Below, in pieces: positions 33,528-46,515 of a stretch of 64,000 nt of DNA. The stretch's first letter is position 1; the number at the start of each line of letters is the position of its first letter. The notes under the pieces were generated by a model, which was given only the letters and a program-made list of their open reading frames with translations, ran no database searches and was not told where the DNA came from. The stretch covers positions 3,353,501 through 3,417,500 of the forward strand of contig JACSYO010000471.1 in the NCBI GenBank assembly GCA_016806645.1. The letters are read 5' to 3'. The DNA is from Ophiodon elongatus. Taxonomy: Eukaryota > Chordata > Actinopteri > Perciformes > Hexagrammidae. A program made the translations under genes and the position numbers.

Positions 33528-36210
33528 GTGAGAAATAATTTATTCCTAACACCCCTCCGCTGTGCATCTCTCTCTCTCTCGTCTTAGGTGTTATCACCTG
33601 CATTGAAATAAAGAAAGTTCACAGACAACTGGAAAATAGTTTCAATCGCTTTGTTTTACGTCTTAAACGGAGCTTGTTTTTGAGTCATGTGAAGTTCGTG
33701 TCGCCTATAATTTGTCGTGGTCGAAATGTGGTGTAGTCTACACAGAGGTCACTGAATATCGTCTTTGACCTTGATTGTGCGTGTTTAAAAGTCGTCGCAT
33801 GACTCGTGATGAGCAGTAAAAATCTGAGATGGAAACACTGGGCTCTCAGCATCAGCACCAGATGTGTCACCTGCTCACAGGAGTGATAACTGCTCTGGTG
33901 TTCATAAGTCAGAGCATCCTCCATCTGCAGCTTCTGGGCTCAACTATACTTTAAAAAGGTTTTTATGGAGAAAAAAAAAAAGTACAACTCAATATCTTTA
34001 GACAGGTCCATGCCATTTATTTCTTAAAGCTGTGAGATCTGATGGGCTGTTGCCAGTTAAGTATGAATGAGCTGGTTGTTAAAGGCTTCATGTGTTTAAT
34101 ACTCGTGAAACAGCTGATTAACTGTGAGAGGCTGGTAATCAATCAACATCTAAACAGGACTGAAGCTGATGCAGTTTTTCATCCTGTTAGTTTTGTTATA
34201 TTGTGTTACTGGAAGTGTTTGAAACTCATTCTCTATTCAAATACAACTTGTCCGACACTGAAAACTGTGATGGGTGAGGATACGCAGCTTTACTTTGTCA
34301 CGTGACAGGATATCTTTGGGTTTTAGACAAAACAAGCAATTTGAAGACATCAACTTTGGCTTTAGGAATTTGTGACAGACGTTTTTTTTCCTTTTTTTCC
34401 TGGAGTTTTATTTCATGAATTGAGAAAATAATCAATGAAAATAGTTGTTAGTTGTAACTCTGGCCTGGTTACATCCATTGTTAGAGTATCATGTCCAAGA
34501 ACAAGGAGTCACAACAGAAGATAGCCGCATACGCACATGACAAACCGCTGTATTGTACATTGGAAGACACTATTTCCTAAATTAAACCACATTATTGTTG
34601 TACAGAAAACGACTCTACTTTGTACCCTCTGGTGTTGATGAGACATTTTGTCAGAATAAGCATGAGTCCAAGTCATTTAGGGATGATGTACAATAGGTGG
34701 GTCCTTTCCCGATCTTCTTTTGACAAAGGAGAGAGATAACATTGCAAGCACACCCAAAGATTTGTTTCCTCCTGCCATGAAAAACACGTCTTTACTGTGG
34801 TATGAAATGATTCCACACAGTGAGACTCCTAGTATCTGCTGGAGTCATGTAAACTGTGTGTTGGTTGGCTTTTCCAGGCGGATTATTTGTTGGGTGTTTT
34901 CATCTCTCAACGTTGGCTGGATGATGTGGCCTCTGATTGATATTACGTGTCTTGTATGCTGTAGGATGGGATTGAATGACAAGACAGAGAGGCACTGCCG
35001 GGGGCTTTACGGTTAATGCACATAGGATTATGAAGACTTGTGAATGGACATGGATTATTGCATCACAGGCTCATCTTGACATGCACAGAGGAGGATATCT
35101 GGTGTGGGATGAATAATGCATAAACAAGTAAACAAAATGCACATTCTGAGCACGACATAAGGAATTTCCGGTGTGTTTTTATCATTCGTGTGACCTCAAG
35201 GAGCTCTAAGAGTGTTTGTGTGAAGCTCATGTTTCTTGTGGAGAATCTGCTGGTGGTTACAGAGTTTGTTGGAGGATGATGTAAGAAGTGAGTGCTGTGA
35301 CGATGAAGGCTCGTGTGTCACACTGGAGGTGGTGCAGCATCTTCATTCAGCCCCAGTTTCCTTAGTCATACATTTTCCCTCTGCTTTGACTGGACTTTGA
35401 AAATTGTGACTTGGTCTGTAGTCATAGTCTGTTGTTTTATTTATCTTTTCCTCTACATGTGAAACAATGTTCAAACAACCTAAGCGTTGCAGTTTTGCAT
35501 GTCAGTGGATGGCAGATTTTTATAATGGAGAAATGACTCATTCAATAAGTAATGAGGGACTCGTGATGTGGATCAAGAGACCACATGACAGCACCTGCTT
35601 CATCCAGAGCATCATGTTCACTTCCTCCATTTCGTTTGGGTTGAACCAACCACTCCCTGAGAGAGGGGTGAGGCTGGATGTTGCAGCCAGGCTTCAGAGG
35701 ATTAGGGGAATTACAGGGAAAAAAGCACTAAAGTTAAGCTTTGCAGAACAGGGAAATTAAATAGAACAATTTGCAGGATTGGGTATTTTTTTTTTTTAAA
35801 CCAAAAACATTTCGTGAGAGACAAAAAAAAGGAATCGGGTTAAGTTAACACACAAGTGTGACGAATGGTCTCCTGTCTTTATGTTGACATCCTTCATGGC
35901 TCTGGAGAGGCATAACCAGGTGTTACAATCCATTGTCTCATTATGAGCCTAACCAAGCACTAAATGGAGGAATAATTGTGTCAGCGACTGTGTGAAGTGT
36001 TATTTAAGGATCACAGCCAGGAAAAGGAAGCTTAAAATTACAGTACATTAAATGAGCCTTGACAAGGGCACAAACCCAGCAGTCATTTATTTTAAATGGA
36101 AACTATTTATGGGATTTCTGTCCAATAATATAAAAATGTTACATCTTAATTATTGATGATAGTCCTTGAAACACAATTTTCTATTTGACCTTTTTGTCTT
36201 TCTGATGCAG

Positions 36211-36381
36211 GACTGAGGCCCAAACCAAAGATCCAGCTGTCACTGCTCAGCATCTACCTTATAGCTACATCCATCCACCTCTTCTCCACTATCTGTCTGC
36301 ATCACCTCCTTCTGTTCCCAACAGACTCGCTCTCTCTTCCTCTCACCACCCCCACCCCCCTCCCGACCCTCAGCCTCCCTG
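36211..36381 (+). other. slc6a17: 5'UTR part of slc6a17 coding exon 1
   Basis: The sequence runs from the acceptor at 36210 to the ATG and is pyrimidine-rich, with a CCACCCCCACCCCCC tract just before the start. No upstream ATG intervenes in the last 100 bases except in other frames. Confidence 0.45.
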
Positions 36382-37839
36382 ATGCCTAAGAACAGCAAGG
36401 TGACGCAGCGCGAGCAGAGCCATGAGCACGTCACAGAGTCGGTGGCCGATCTGCTCGCACACGAGGAGACGCTCGACTACAAGAATAGCTCCCTGAACGT
36501 TGGAGGGCCCGCCGGGAAAAAGGGCCCGCAGATAGAGGTGCCTGAAAACGATGGACGCCCCGCCTGGAACAGCAAACTGCAGTACATCCTGGCTCAGGTG
36601 GGCTTCTCTGTGGGCCTGGGGAACGTGTGGCGCTTCCCTTACCTGTGCCAGAAGAACGGAGGAGGTGAGTTATTTGAACTAGTCCAAGATGCAGTGTCAT
36701 CACATTTACTGTCAATGTACTTAAGTTCATTTACTCTTTTAGAGGTTTTTGATATCAGTAAATTCATCTTAACTTAAAGCCCTCAGTGAGAGGATTTTAC
36801 AAAACCGTTTGTGATAGTAACAAAAAAGACAATATGATGGATAGTAATGTAGCTAATAGTGTCTCCAACCCCGGGACACTGAGAATATACATATAGACTG
36901 ATCCAATTTTCACTTTGGTATCTTAATATTCAAAAGATACAAGAGTATAATCACATAAAGGTTGTAAACATAGCATCTTTAGGCATGTTTTCCATGAGGT
37001 GGAACGTGTAATAGATGTGACTCTTGATTTAAAATAAAAAAGTTTTGCAGATATTCATGATTCCCTTCAGGATAATTTGCAATAACTTTCATCCGCTGAC
37101 TTTTTGTCCAAAATATTAATTTGTCCAATACCTCATAACCAAACCTGCAAAACTAAGAACATTGGCACGTTTAGTTTAGTGCCAATTAGCAAATTTCAGC
37201 ACGCTAAACTAAGAATGTGAACATGCTTGACAGTACACCTGCTAAACATCAGCATGTTAGCATCGTCATTGTCAGCATGACGGTGCTAAGCAGGACGTAT
37301 TGAAGTAGGTTTACCACGCGGCAACCTCCGGGTTTGAAAAGTGAAGCCAATGTGGAAGTACCTTAAACGTACTTCTTTCAAAGGGCCGTCAGGGGGCGGC
37401 TCCTCTGGTTGCAGTAAATATTGTAAACATGAGTGTATGATCTCAATCCCTGGTTTCAAGTCTTCTTCAATACAGCATGATGTTCATTTTGTAAATGACG
37501 CTCCCATTTAGAGTGAAATAGACGATAAAGCAGAGTATGCTTTAGTGCGTGCCTACCTTGTGATTGACAGGTCTCTACCACGGTGTTGTCTGGTCTAGTT
37601 GTTGTCTGTGTTTTTGTCTTCCAACTTTCACCCTTCACAGGGGGTTTTCAGTTCATGAAAGTTAATTGTGACATTTTTGGTCACGTAAAAAATTCACTTT
37701 GATAATTCTATATTTATCTTTTATCAACTAAGTGGAACCATTTTGTGATGAAATGAGATAGTTAGATAGTTAGATAGGTTGATTGGTTGATTGGTTGACA
37801 GACAGACAGACAGACAGACAGATAGATAGACAGATAGAC

Positions 37840-37914
<75 letters not shown>

Positions 37915-40900
37915 CAGATATCAATCTAGAGAAAGATAGAAATCTTTCAGACAAACATTTATATAAAGTCCGCATCTGCTCAGCTTCTTGTTTAGCTTTT
38001 TATCTGTGTTGCAGTTACCCTCACAAACTACATGGAGCTTCCATTCAGGACAGAAAACAGCAAAGTCTAAATATAGCTGCACTATTGATTACTACTGCCG
38101 ACAGGGCAGGTCGGGCTCCACTGATACTCTGGTAAACAGAGAAGGGCTTGATGAAAAATGTAACTGTATAGTGATGAGGGTTTATTTTGGTCTGGGGCTG
38201 CATGCAACCAGAGGTGTAAACAGTGTAAACCTGAGTTCACTATAGGTGGAAAAACATCTTGTCATCATTGTTACTTGTCACATGGCTCCACGTCTTTAAT
38301 GTTGTTGTGTTTGCTGCCTGTGTTTGATTTACTGCATGTAGGCAGGATGTATTGCTTGTAGGGAGGATTTACTGACGGTAGACTCCCAGTCCAGTCAGGT
38401 TAAGCGGCCGGATGAGCGGCCATTTTTCACTCAGTGTGTCTGGCAGCCAATTACAGACACATTAAAGGTTTGTGTGGTTCATGAGTTAGCGCTGTGTGGG
38501 CTTCTCTCTCATTGATGGTACTTCATCATGTCTTTATCTTCTACCATTAACATCCTCTATCATTTCTCCCTCCATTGTCACATCATTATGCTCGCTGCCG
38601 TATATCACATTGTATAATCTGTAATGGAGTGGATTTTAAAATCCTGGCAAAGGCTAAAACTATTGACTGCATTTAACCTCTCTATTCTCTCTATTTCAGC
38701 CTTCTTGATTTAGCCTTTTGCCTCCTCTCTTCTCTTTCTGCCTCATTACTCTACCCACTACCAAATGTGTGCGCTACTGTATGTAATTCCCACTTTTGAT
38801 GTATTAGTAATAGTACGTGTTTGCCTGCTATAAATCCCAGATGACGAATCACCCTTCACATGGAACACAGTTGCATCCTGATTATGCCGCTCTGGATTAA
38901 GCTGCAGAGAGCCAAATTTAGACTTCCATCTAAATTAAAATGAAATTCAAAGAATATTTGTCAGTGGAGTCGAGAGGACCTTACGTCTGAGAGGAGCCGG
39001 GTGTGTGTGGGAGGGGGTTGGGTAAATATATCTCAATGGATCACATTTTGCAAGTTAAACTGATGCATAATAGTTGAATTACTGTACAAATGTCACTGGT
39101 ATTAAAACAGCAACGTTTATACTCACATTGTCAAAGGATTATATCAGTAAATTTACATGTTTTAGCCCATTTACTACAAATTCATTCATAGTATAACCAA
39201 TAAGATATATTTAAAAACGGTTTAATGTGATGCAGTCCTTTTAAAAATACAACATATCACTGTTTCAGAAAGGTGCTGATTCATTTCTGTCGTCATTTTT
39301 TAAACTGTTTGTGATGGTTCTGTCGTATTGGATTGCATTGTATTGAACATTTTGGTCCTGGCATGTAAATGAGGGCGACAAATAGCAGTCTGATAATCAG
39401 TCAGCACCACAGACTACATACACAAAACAAATGATGTACTGTAACGAGCAAACAGGGAGAGAACTGATCTCAATAAAAGACGTGGAATAAATTCTACAGC
39501 AAGATGGTACACTGTGAAAAGTGTTTAGCCGTTATGTGAAGTATAGGATATTCAAAGTAAGAGATTAAAACTTTGAGGGAAAAGTCCACTTTTATGTAAT
39601 CTGGAAAAAGGATATTCTTTAATTCCTACAGCAACAACTCAATTTCTGTTAATTAATATATAAATAAAATAATTTGTTTTGTATATTTTTCATTCGAAAA
39701 TATACTTTTGCGTCTTTGCAGTTGTCAGACAAATACAACAACAACAAAAGGCATTAAAATTAAGGACGGACATCACTGTCACCAAACATATTAGTCTACT
39801 TCCCTTTGTCTCTGTCTGAGACATGTGTCTTCATTTTAGTTTTTTACAAATTGACACATTTGCCTTGAAATGCCTAATCCAATGTGCCTCCCTGTTTTCC
39901 AGGTGCCTATCTGGTTCCCTACTTCATCCTCCTCCTCCTCATCGGCATCCCGCTCTTCTTCCTGGAGCTGGCTGTGGGTCAGAAGATCCGGCGTGGGAGC
40001 ATTGGGGTCTGGAACTACGTCTGTCCCAGTCTGGGCGGTATAGGGATGTCCAGTCTGATGGTGAGGAGGGGAAAGGCACTCATTTTCATTTTCAGAATCA
40101 TCTATGATCTCTACAGCAGTAAGCCTAAAACATACACTGGATTACAATTTGTTAGACAGAAGAAGTGTGTGTGTCGTCTGATAAGAATCAGGGAGGTTAA
40201 TGGAGGAATGCCTGCAGTAAAAGAAAGAAGCACATCTGCTGAATGTGCACCAGTATAAGTAAAAAACAGCAGCTGTTCTGGCTGTGTGATTTATTTATAG
40301 TATTAGTATACCTGACGTATGATTTATGTCTATTATGCATCTTTATAGCATGTAACAACCATGAAACTGATACAGAAATGAGCAGGATAAAGTTACAGGA
40401 ACATCTGGAGTCACCACAACAACCTTCACACTGCCTCGGGCTTTCTTGTGTTTATGGGAGGTATTGACGCGCTTGAGAGTGAAAGGTAGCCTTTTGCTAG
40501 AGTTGCACGGCTGACGCAGAAGTAGCTATAAATATCTCGGAGAAGATCAGTGTTGAAAAGAGAGCACTTTAATTATTCATGCTTTCCTCAGCCTTATTTA
40601 GCTTGTGAATGTCCTGGCTGGCAAGACTGCTCTGGAGATTGACAGCAACATGGAACATGCACAAAGCATGCTGCCTCATTTGCATACTTTTCTCACATTG
40701 CATTATACAGATTAGTGGAGGTATGAAAATTGACACCTTAAACTGTCTGTCTGTCCTTGTGTCTGTCTATCCAGGTGTGTGGCTTTGTGGGTCTCTACTA
40801 TAATGTGATCATCGGCTGGAGCATCTTCTATTTCTTCCAGTCCTTCCAGTATCCTCTTCCATGGAGCGAATGTCCCATCAGAAGGAACGGGACACTAGCC

Positions 40901-43900
40901 AGTGAGTGACAGTAAATATCAACTAAGAGACAATGAAAGTTACTATAAGGTGGTTTGTATAAAGCAAATAAGTGCTTTAGAAAAACATTTAAAAGCACAA
41001 CGAAGACAAAAATGAAATCAATATTATATATATTATTGAATAAAACGAAATATAACAAAACCCAAATAGACAAAACAAGACTGATGACTCTACAGCCACG
41101 CTAGCAGCACTCTGAGGCTGTCCTTCAACACTGCAGTGCTTTGAGCTAAATGCTAATCTCTGCACGCTAACATGCTGATGTTTAGCGAGTATAATGTTTA
41201 ATATGTTCGCCATCTTAGTTTAGTGTGTTAGCATTCTTTACTAACACAAAGTGCAGCTGAGGCTGATTAGAATGTCGATAGTTTTGCAGGAGATATTTAA
41301 CTTAAAATAAAAACCTTAAAGTGGCACTAGAGAAAAATTCAGAGGATCACCAAAGTCAATGGGATTTCTCATCTGGGAACCATAAATGTCTCTACAAAAT
41401 CCCACGACAATCTATCAAATAGTTGTGGAGATATTTCATTTTGGACCAAAGTGTGGATGAGGAAATTGAAATCAATCAAATGCTCAGGAAATCAAAAGAG
41501 CTTTATTGCCCAGCATGTTAGCGCCATGCAGAAAAGGTATGTAGGGAATTACTGTGTTTATTCTTCATGGACATAATAAACATAATACTGACCAGTTTTT
41601 TTTTTTTTTTCAATCAATCTGCTGAGTCAAATGACATTACAATACATGAATACTTTACGGTCTAATATCAAGAGTGAGTACATTTTCAGGATTATGTTGT
41701 GTCATAGTTATAGTCAATCTTTAAAAAGTATCTACATGGTTCTTCTCATAATTGTTCCTCAATAGGCCACCTTGAACCACAAGCTCTGGGATTTCATTTG
41801 CAGCCTCAGTCTTTCGACAAACCTATAGCAAGCAGATCAGACAAATTGCGTTAACTTCCTTACAACCTTCTGTCACGACTTCACGGATATAATCCAGATT
41901 AAAACCCTCCGGAGTTCATTTGATTAGAGGCGATAATAACATAACCTCGGGGCCAGCCGAGAACCTCAGCGTGTGTGACTCTGCGAGGCTGAGGCTGCTG
42001 GCAGAAAGACAGGGAGCAGAGATTCAGAGCGTAAAACAGTTCACTGTATGTCTGCTGTCCTTTAACTGTATCCAGCGTGGCAGACGAAGCATCGTGATGG
42101 AACATGACAGTAATCAATCAGAGGCCAATAGATTTCCTCAGATGTAGCTCGTCATACGTCTGAAAAGAGCTTTCCCTGAGCCCGTAGGTGTTGATGTGGG
42201 TTTTGTGTGTGAATCTGCACCATCCTGCAATATTTAGTGGAGAAACGCAACACTGTTAACTCTAAACTCCCACAAAGTATATATATAATACTATAATTTC
42301 CCCGAGGTAAGAATGTACTAGTGTGTACTGTAAAAAATCTCAGGTGTTGTGAATTGCAAGTTCAGGCTTTGCATACTAAGCACACAGATGACCTTGTTTA
42401 GCTCCCTTAGCGTCCGAGAGGTGTAAACCAGCCGGGAATTGAGATATTGACTCGAGCAAACACTCATTATATTTCTCCCTCTGCCCTCTCCAAGATATCC
42501 GAACCTCCCTGCTGCATCTTCACACCCCATTTCTCTACTTTCATACTCATTAACACCCAAACTAAAGCTCCATCTTCTCCCTCTGTCTACAGTTGTGGAG
42601 CCGGAGTGTGAAAAAAGCTCGGCCACGACCTACTTCTGGTACCGTCAGACTCTGAACACCACCAGCACCATCGCAGAGAGCGGCGGCCTCAACCTGAAAA
42701 TGACCCTGTCTCTGCTGGTGGCCTGGATCATCGTCTGCCTCGCCGTCATCAGAGGAATCGCCTCCTCTGGGAAGGTAGTGGAGAGGATAAGGCAGAAACG
42801 TATGATGTGATGACAGAAAACATGAAGGAGACCACGTGATTCCCCGACCTGAATGTATGTTTCTATTTTCCTCTTTCCCAGGTGATGTACTTCAGCTCTC
42901 TTTTCCCCTATGTGGTGCTGTTCTGTTTTCTGGTCCGAGGTTTGATGCTGAAGGGCTCAGTGGATGGCATCGCTCACATGTTCACTCCCAAGGTGAGACT
43001 TTCTTCCTCGCAGGATTTCTAATCGACCATGCAGACACATGCTCAACAATCTGACTTTCTCTTTCGATCTCTCACAGTTGGAGAAGATGCTGGAGCCGCA
43101 GGTGTGGAGGGAGGCGGCCACCCAGGTCTTCTTCGCCCTGGGTCTGGGGTTCGGAGGGGTCATAGCCTTCTCCAGTTACAATAAGATCGATAACAACTGT
43201 CATTTTGATGCAGTGCTCGTCTCTGTCATCAATTTCCTCACTTCTATTCTGGCCACGCTGGTAGTGTTCGCCGTGCTGGGCTTCAAGGCCAACATCATGA
43301 ATGAAAAGTGTGTCGTAGAGTAAGTCCAACACCTGCAGAAGCTATTCATCCTTAAGCACTATTCATGCTGTATGTAAACATATTTAAGCCAAAGATATCA
43401 AATAAGAGCACAAAAACATACTTGACCACCTCAGTCACTTGTTTGTTCACATGAAATGATTTATTTATTGTTGTGTACTGTAGATGAACCAAGAATTGGA
43501 GCCTGAATTTTTACAACAAACCGCTAATATTTAAAAACAACATGACAGTAATCATTTCTGCACATACATGTCAAATATATTACAGTGTAATATAAACATT
43601 GTGCACTAATATGTACTTATTATCTTGTTATTGTCGTACTCAAGTCCAAGCAGACTTTATATACTGCACACACTCTTAATATAAGCACATAAAACCACCT
43701 TTGTAAGTAGCGTAACTTATTATTCATACAGTATTTATTACCCTACCTGTCTGGCAGGCAAACTCAGCATCTTCCTTTAAATCTCTCCTTAAGACTCACT
43801 TTTATCTTGTGATTTTTAAATAACTGATGGTAAATTGTTATTTAAATTATTTTATCTTGTTTACGTCTGAATTACTTTTATCATGTTTTTATTGTAAAGC

Positions 43901-46515
43901 ACTTTGTAACTTTGTTTTTGAAAGATGCACAGTAAATAAAGTTATTATTATATACAGTCCAGCCCTTGCCTGTATATAATATATTTACATATTTGCTTGA
44001 TATCTGTGAATTATGTTTCTTGTATCTCTGTAGGAATGCAGAGAAGATCCTGGGATACCTCAACTCTAACGTCCTGAGCCACGATCTCATCCCTCCACAT
44101 CTGAACTTCTCCCATCTCTCCACATCAGACTACGCTGAGATGTACGGCGTCATCAAGACAGTGAAAGAGGGCAGCTTCGCCCAGCTAGGTCTGGAGCCTT
44201 GTCTCCTGGAGGACGAGCTCAACAAGGCAAGCCTTCGCCATGGCCCCACTACAGCCGACTCCTTAGCGTGTTCTGTGTTTGACTCTTTTTCCACCTGTCA
44301 GTCTGTTACTTGATCTCAGTCCTCTGACCGTCTCTCTGCAGTCTGTTCAGGGCACCGGCCTCGCCTTCATCGCCTTCACAGAGGCCATGACCCATTTCCC
44401 GTGGTCTCCGTTCTGGTCTGTAATGTTCTTCTTCATGCTCATCAACCTCGGTCTGGGCAGCATGATCGGCACCATGACCGGCATCACCACACCTGTCCTC
44501 GACACCTACAAGGTCCAGAAGGAGCTTTTCACAGGTAGACCTGCCCCACTGACAGGACAACGTGTTGAATCTCCTTACTCGGCATTAACGCACATCTGGG
44601 AACGGGCTGCGTTCGGCTTTGTATTATTGCTCCGAGTGTACTGAATGCAAAACACTCACAGTAAACAAACCATTTTATTTACCCTTTATTTTCCTCTGAA
44701 GGAGTGCAAATCTTTTCTTCTTCTGTTGGTTTGTTTCAGTGTGTTGCTGCATTGTGGCCTTCTTCTGTGGCCTGTTGTTTGTTCAACGCTCAGGGAATTA
44801 CTTTGTCACAATGTTTGATGATTACTCTGCCGGACTGCCTCTCACAGTAGTGGTCATCCTGGAGAATGTGTCTGTCGCTTGGATTTATGGCACAAAAAGG
44901 TACAACTGGCTGTCGTGTTTGTGTGCATGTGTCTCAAATTCATCACGCTCAAAAATGAAATAAAACTGGAACATAGGAGTGTTACTTATATTGTTCTTTC
45001 TTATGTAAAAAATGTTCTTTTCTTATGTAAAAATGCTGCTGTACCAAAAGAATTTCCCCTTGCGGGATTAATAATGTATTTATCTATCTATCTATCTATC
45101 TATCTAAATAAGCATGAAAGTGTACAAATGGACTTAATCATTACTGTAATGTTTTTGTTGTTCTTTCTCCGTCAGGTTCATGCAGGATCTGGAGGACATG
45201 TTGGGTTTTCGACCATGTTTCATTTATTTCTACCTGTGGAAGTACGTCTCCCCTCTGTGTCTCATTGTGCTCATCTCAGCCACTGTCATAGAGATGGCCA
45301 TCAGTCCACCGGGATACAACGCCTGGGTCGAAGAGCTGGTCAGTCTGTTTGTTTGTTTGTTTGTTTGTTTGTTTGTTTGCTTGTCAGCTGCCTTCCCTGT
45401 TGTTTCAGGTTTCTTTCTGTTTTAATCTACAATTTTTACATTTTCCTATGAAAGAGGTTTTCCTTGACCACCAGGTCTGGAGTCAGGGGGTAACTTCAAT
45501 ATCTTGTTTGCATTTTTTTAATGTCCTTTTTGTCCTAAGGAATTAGTACAAAAGTCTTATAGACAAATATGTGTCTACAAAAAGAACTCTGTTTTTTGAC
45601 AATAAGTGTCTCTTAATAAGTGGGTGTTCAGATTAAAAACAGGGTTACGCTAGCAGCAGTGAAGCTGAACTTATAGTCACACAAAGTACAGCTGAGGTTG
45701 ATGAAATTGGGATTTTAATTTGTCTATAGTATTAGAATAAATACAATTGTGATCTGATGATCGTGCCAGATGATAACTGAGGTGATCACTAAAGTTATTA
45801 CAATTCATCCTGAAAGGAACAAGGATGTGTCTATCAAATGTCATGGCAATCCATCTAAAAGTGAACAAATGTGAACTTCATGGTCACGATAGAGGAAAAG
45901 TCAGAGGACCACCAAAGTCAGATAGATTCATCCTCTGGGAACCATGAATGTCACTTTGATTCTCCATTCCACAAAAAAAAAAACACCTGCTCATTTTTTT
46001 TGGGGATTTGAAGGCAAAGATTTTCATTCTTTTACTCCCCTTCATATAGAGAAAGAAAATATTTGGATTATAAATAATCACTAGACCGTCTGTGTGTGTG
46101 TCTGCAGGCCCAGGAACGCTTCCAGAGCTATCCTCCCTGGGCACTGTTCATGTGCTTCGCTCTCATCTTCGTGGCAATGCTTCCTCTTCCTGTTGTCTAC
46201 ATCGCCCGTCGCTTCAACCTAATGTCAGACGGCTCCAACAAGCTGTCTGTCTCCTACCGTAAAACCATGATGAAGGACATATCCAACCTGGAGGAGCAGG
46301 ACGAGTCCAGATTTATTCTGGGCGCCAAGCCCGGTGAGGCACCATCATCAGCACCAGCACGCAAGGCCTTCCTGACTCCAGGAGTCACCAAACCCCTGGA
46401 CACCAACTCACTGTCTCCAAACATCTGCTACGGTACAAGCTACCAGAACGCTGCCACCAGCCCCACCACACCGACGACACCGACCACGCCCGCCACACTA
46501 GAGTCTGACTCTTGA
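36382..46515 (+). CDS. slc6a17: SLC6A17 (NTT4): vesicular neutral amino acid transporter
   Basis: Eleven coding exons join in phase to 739 residues (human 727): 36382-36664, 39903-40060, 40775-40901, 42593-42774, 42882-42992, 43078-43319, 44034-44226, 44342-44534, 44740-44899, 45176-45338, 46108-46515. It starts MPKNSKVTQREQ, like the human protein. The SLC6 core is clear: LGNVWRFPYLCQKNGGG (TM1), IGIPLFFLELAVGQ, EAATQVFFALGLGFGGVIAFSSY (TM6 region), EAMTHFP, and LLFVQRSGNYFVTMFDDYSA. The large extracellular loop between TM7 and TM8 (ENAEKILGYLN...) marks the SLC6A15/17 branch. SLC6A17 is a sodium-dependent transporter of synaptic vesicles that carries proline, leucine, glycine and other neutral amino acids. 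Intron 7 uses a GC donor. Introns hold three R1 repeats, a LINE tail and long tetranucleotide repeats. The C-terminal tail is rich in Thr/Pro and diverges from mammals. Confidence 0.97.
37040..37300 (+). repeat. Repeat family R1, copy B (slc6a17 intron 1)
   Basis: Aligns with the middle of copy A: TTGCAATAACTTTC, CCGCTGACTTTTTGTCC, CTAAACATCAGCATGTTAGC. Same orientation as copy A. Confidence 0.7.
37312..37600 (+). repeat. Dispersed repeat family R3, copy 1
   Basis: Shares GCGGCAACCTC.GGTT, an AAAGCAG.GTATGCTTTAG block and GTGATTGACAGGTC with 52518-52700. This copy is longer, with an internal segment (CTGGTTTCAAGTCTTCTTCA) missing from the other. Class unknown, no coding capacity. Confidence 0.65.
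37776..37925. repeat. (GACA)n(GATA)n compound microsatellite
   Basis: About 25 bases of GACA followed by about 100 bases of mostly pure GATA, in slc6a17 intron 1. The Ser-Ile-Tyr-Leu repeat frame on the minus strand is the repeat translated. Confidence 0.95.
41095..41475 (-). repeat. Repeat family R1, copy C (slc6a17 intron 3)
   Basis: Reverse-complement copy of the family: AACACAAAGTGCAGCTGAGG, CTAACATGCTGATGTTTAGC, TTTGAGCTAAATGCTAA and ATAGTTGTGGAGATATTTCA correspond to landmarks of copy A. Confidence 0.75.
43750..43962 (+). mobile_element. 5'-truncated LINE 3' end (slc6a17 intron 6)
   Basis: The left part reads SASSFKSLLKTHFYL, which resembles the C-terminal residues of fish L2/Maui-type reverse transcriptases. 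It is followed by a 3' tail TTGTAAAGCACTTTGTAACT, an AATAAAG and a short TTATTATTATA run, the usual end of such retrotransposons. Only the last 0.2 kb is present, as expected from 5' truncation. Confidence 0.6.
45040..45106 (+). repeat. Retroelement-like tail with (TATC)n
   Basis: AATTTCCCCTTGCGGGATTA followed by AATAATG and about six TATC units, in slc6a17 intron 9. This motif is a common 3' tail of fish retroelements. Only the tail is recognisable here. Confidence 0.5.
45346..45379 (+). repeat. (TGTT)n directly after the exon 10 donor
   Basis: About eight TGTT units begin only eight bases after the exon 10 splice junction of slc6a17 (donor GTCAGT at 45339). Confidence 0.9.
45645..45965 (-). 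repeat. Repeat family R1, copy D (slc6a17 intron 10)
   Basis: Reverse-complement copy: CACAAAGTACAGCTGAGG, AAAGTTATTACAATTCATCC, GTCAGAGGACCACCAAAGTC and CTGGGAACCATGAATGTC correspond to copy A. Confidence 0.75.

Noticed and set aside
37724..37975. Tyr-Leu-Ser-Ile repeat protein on the minus strand
   Set aside because: Pure translation of the GATA/GACA microsatellite.
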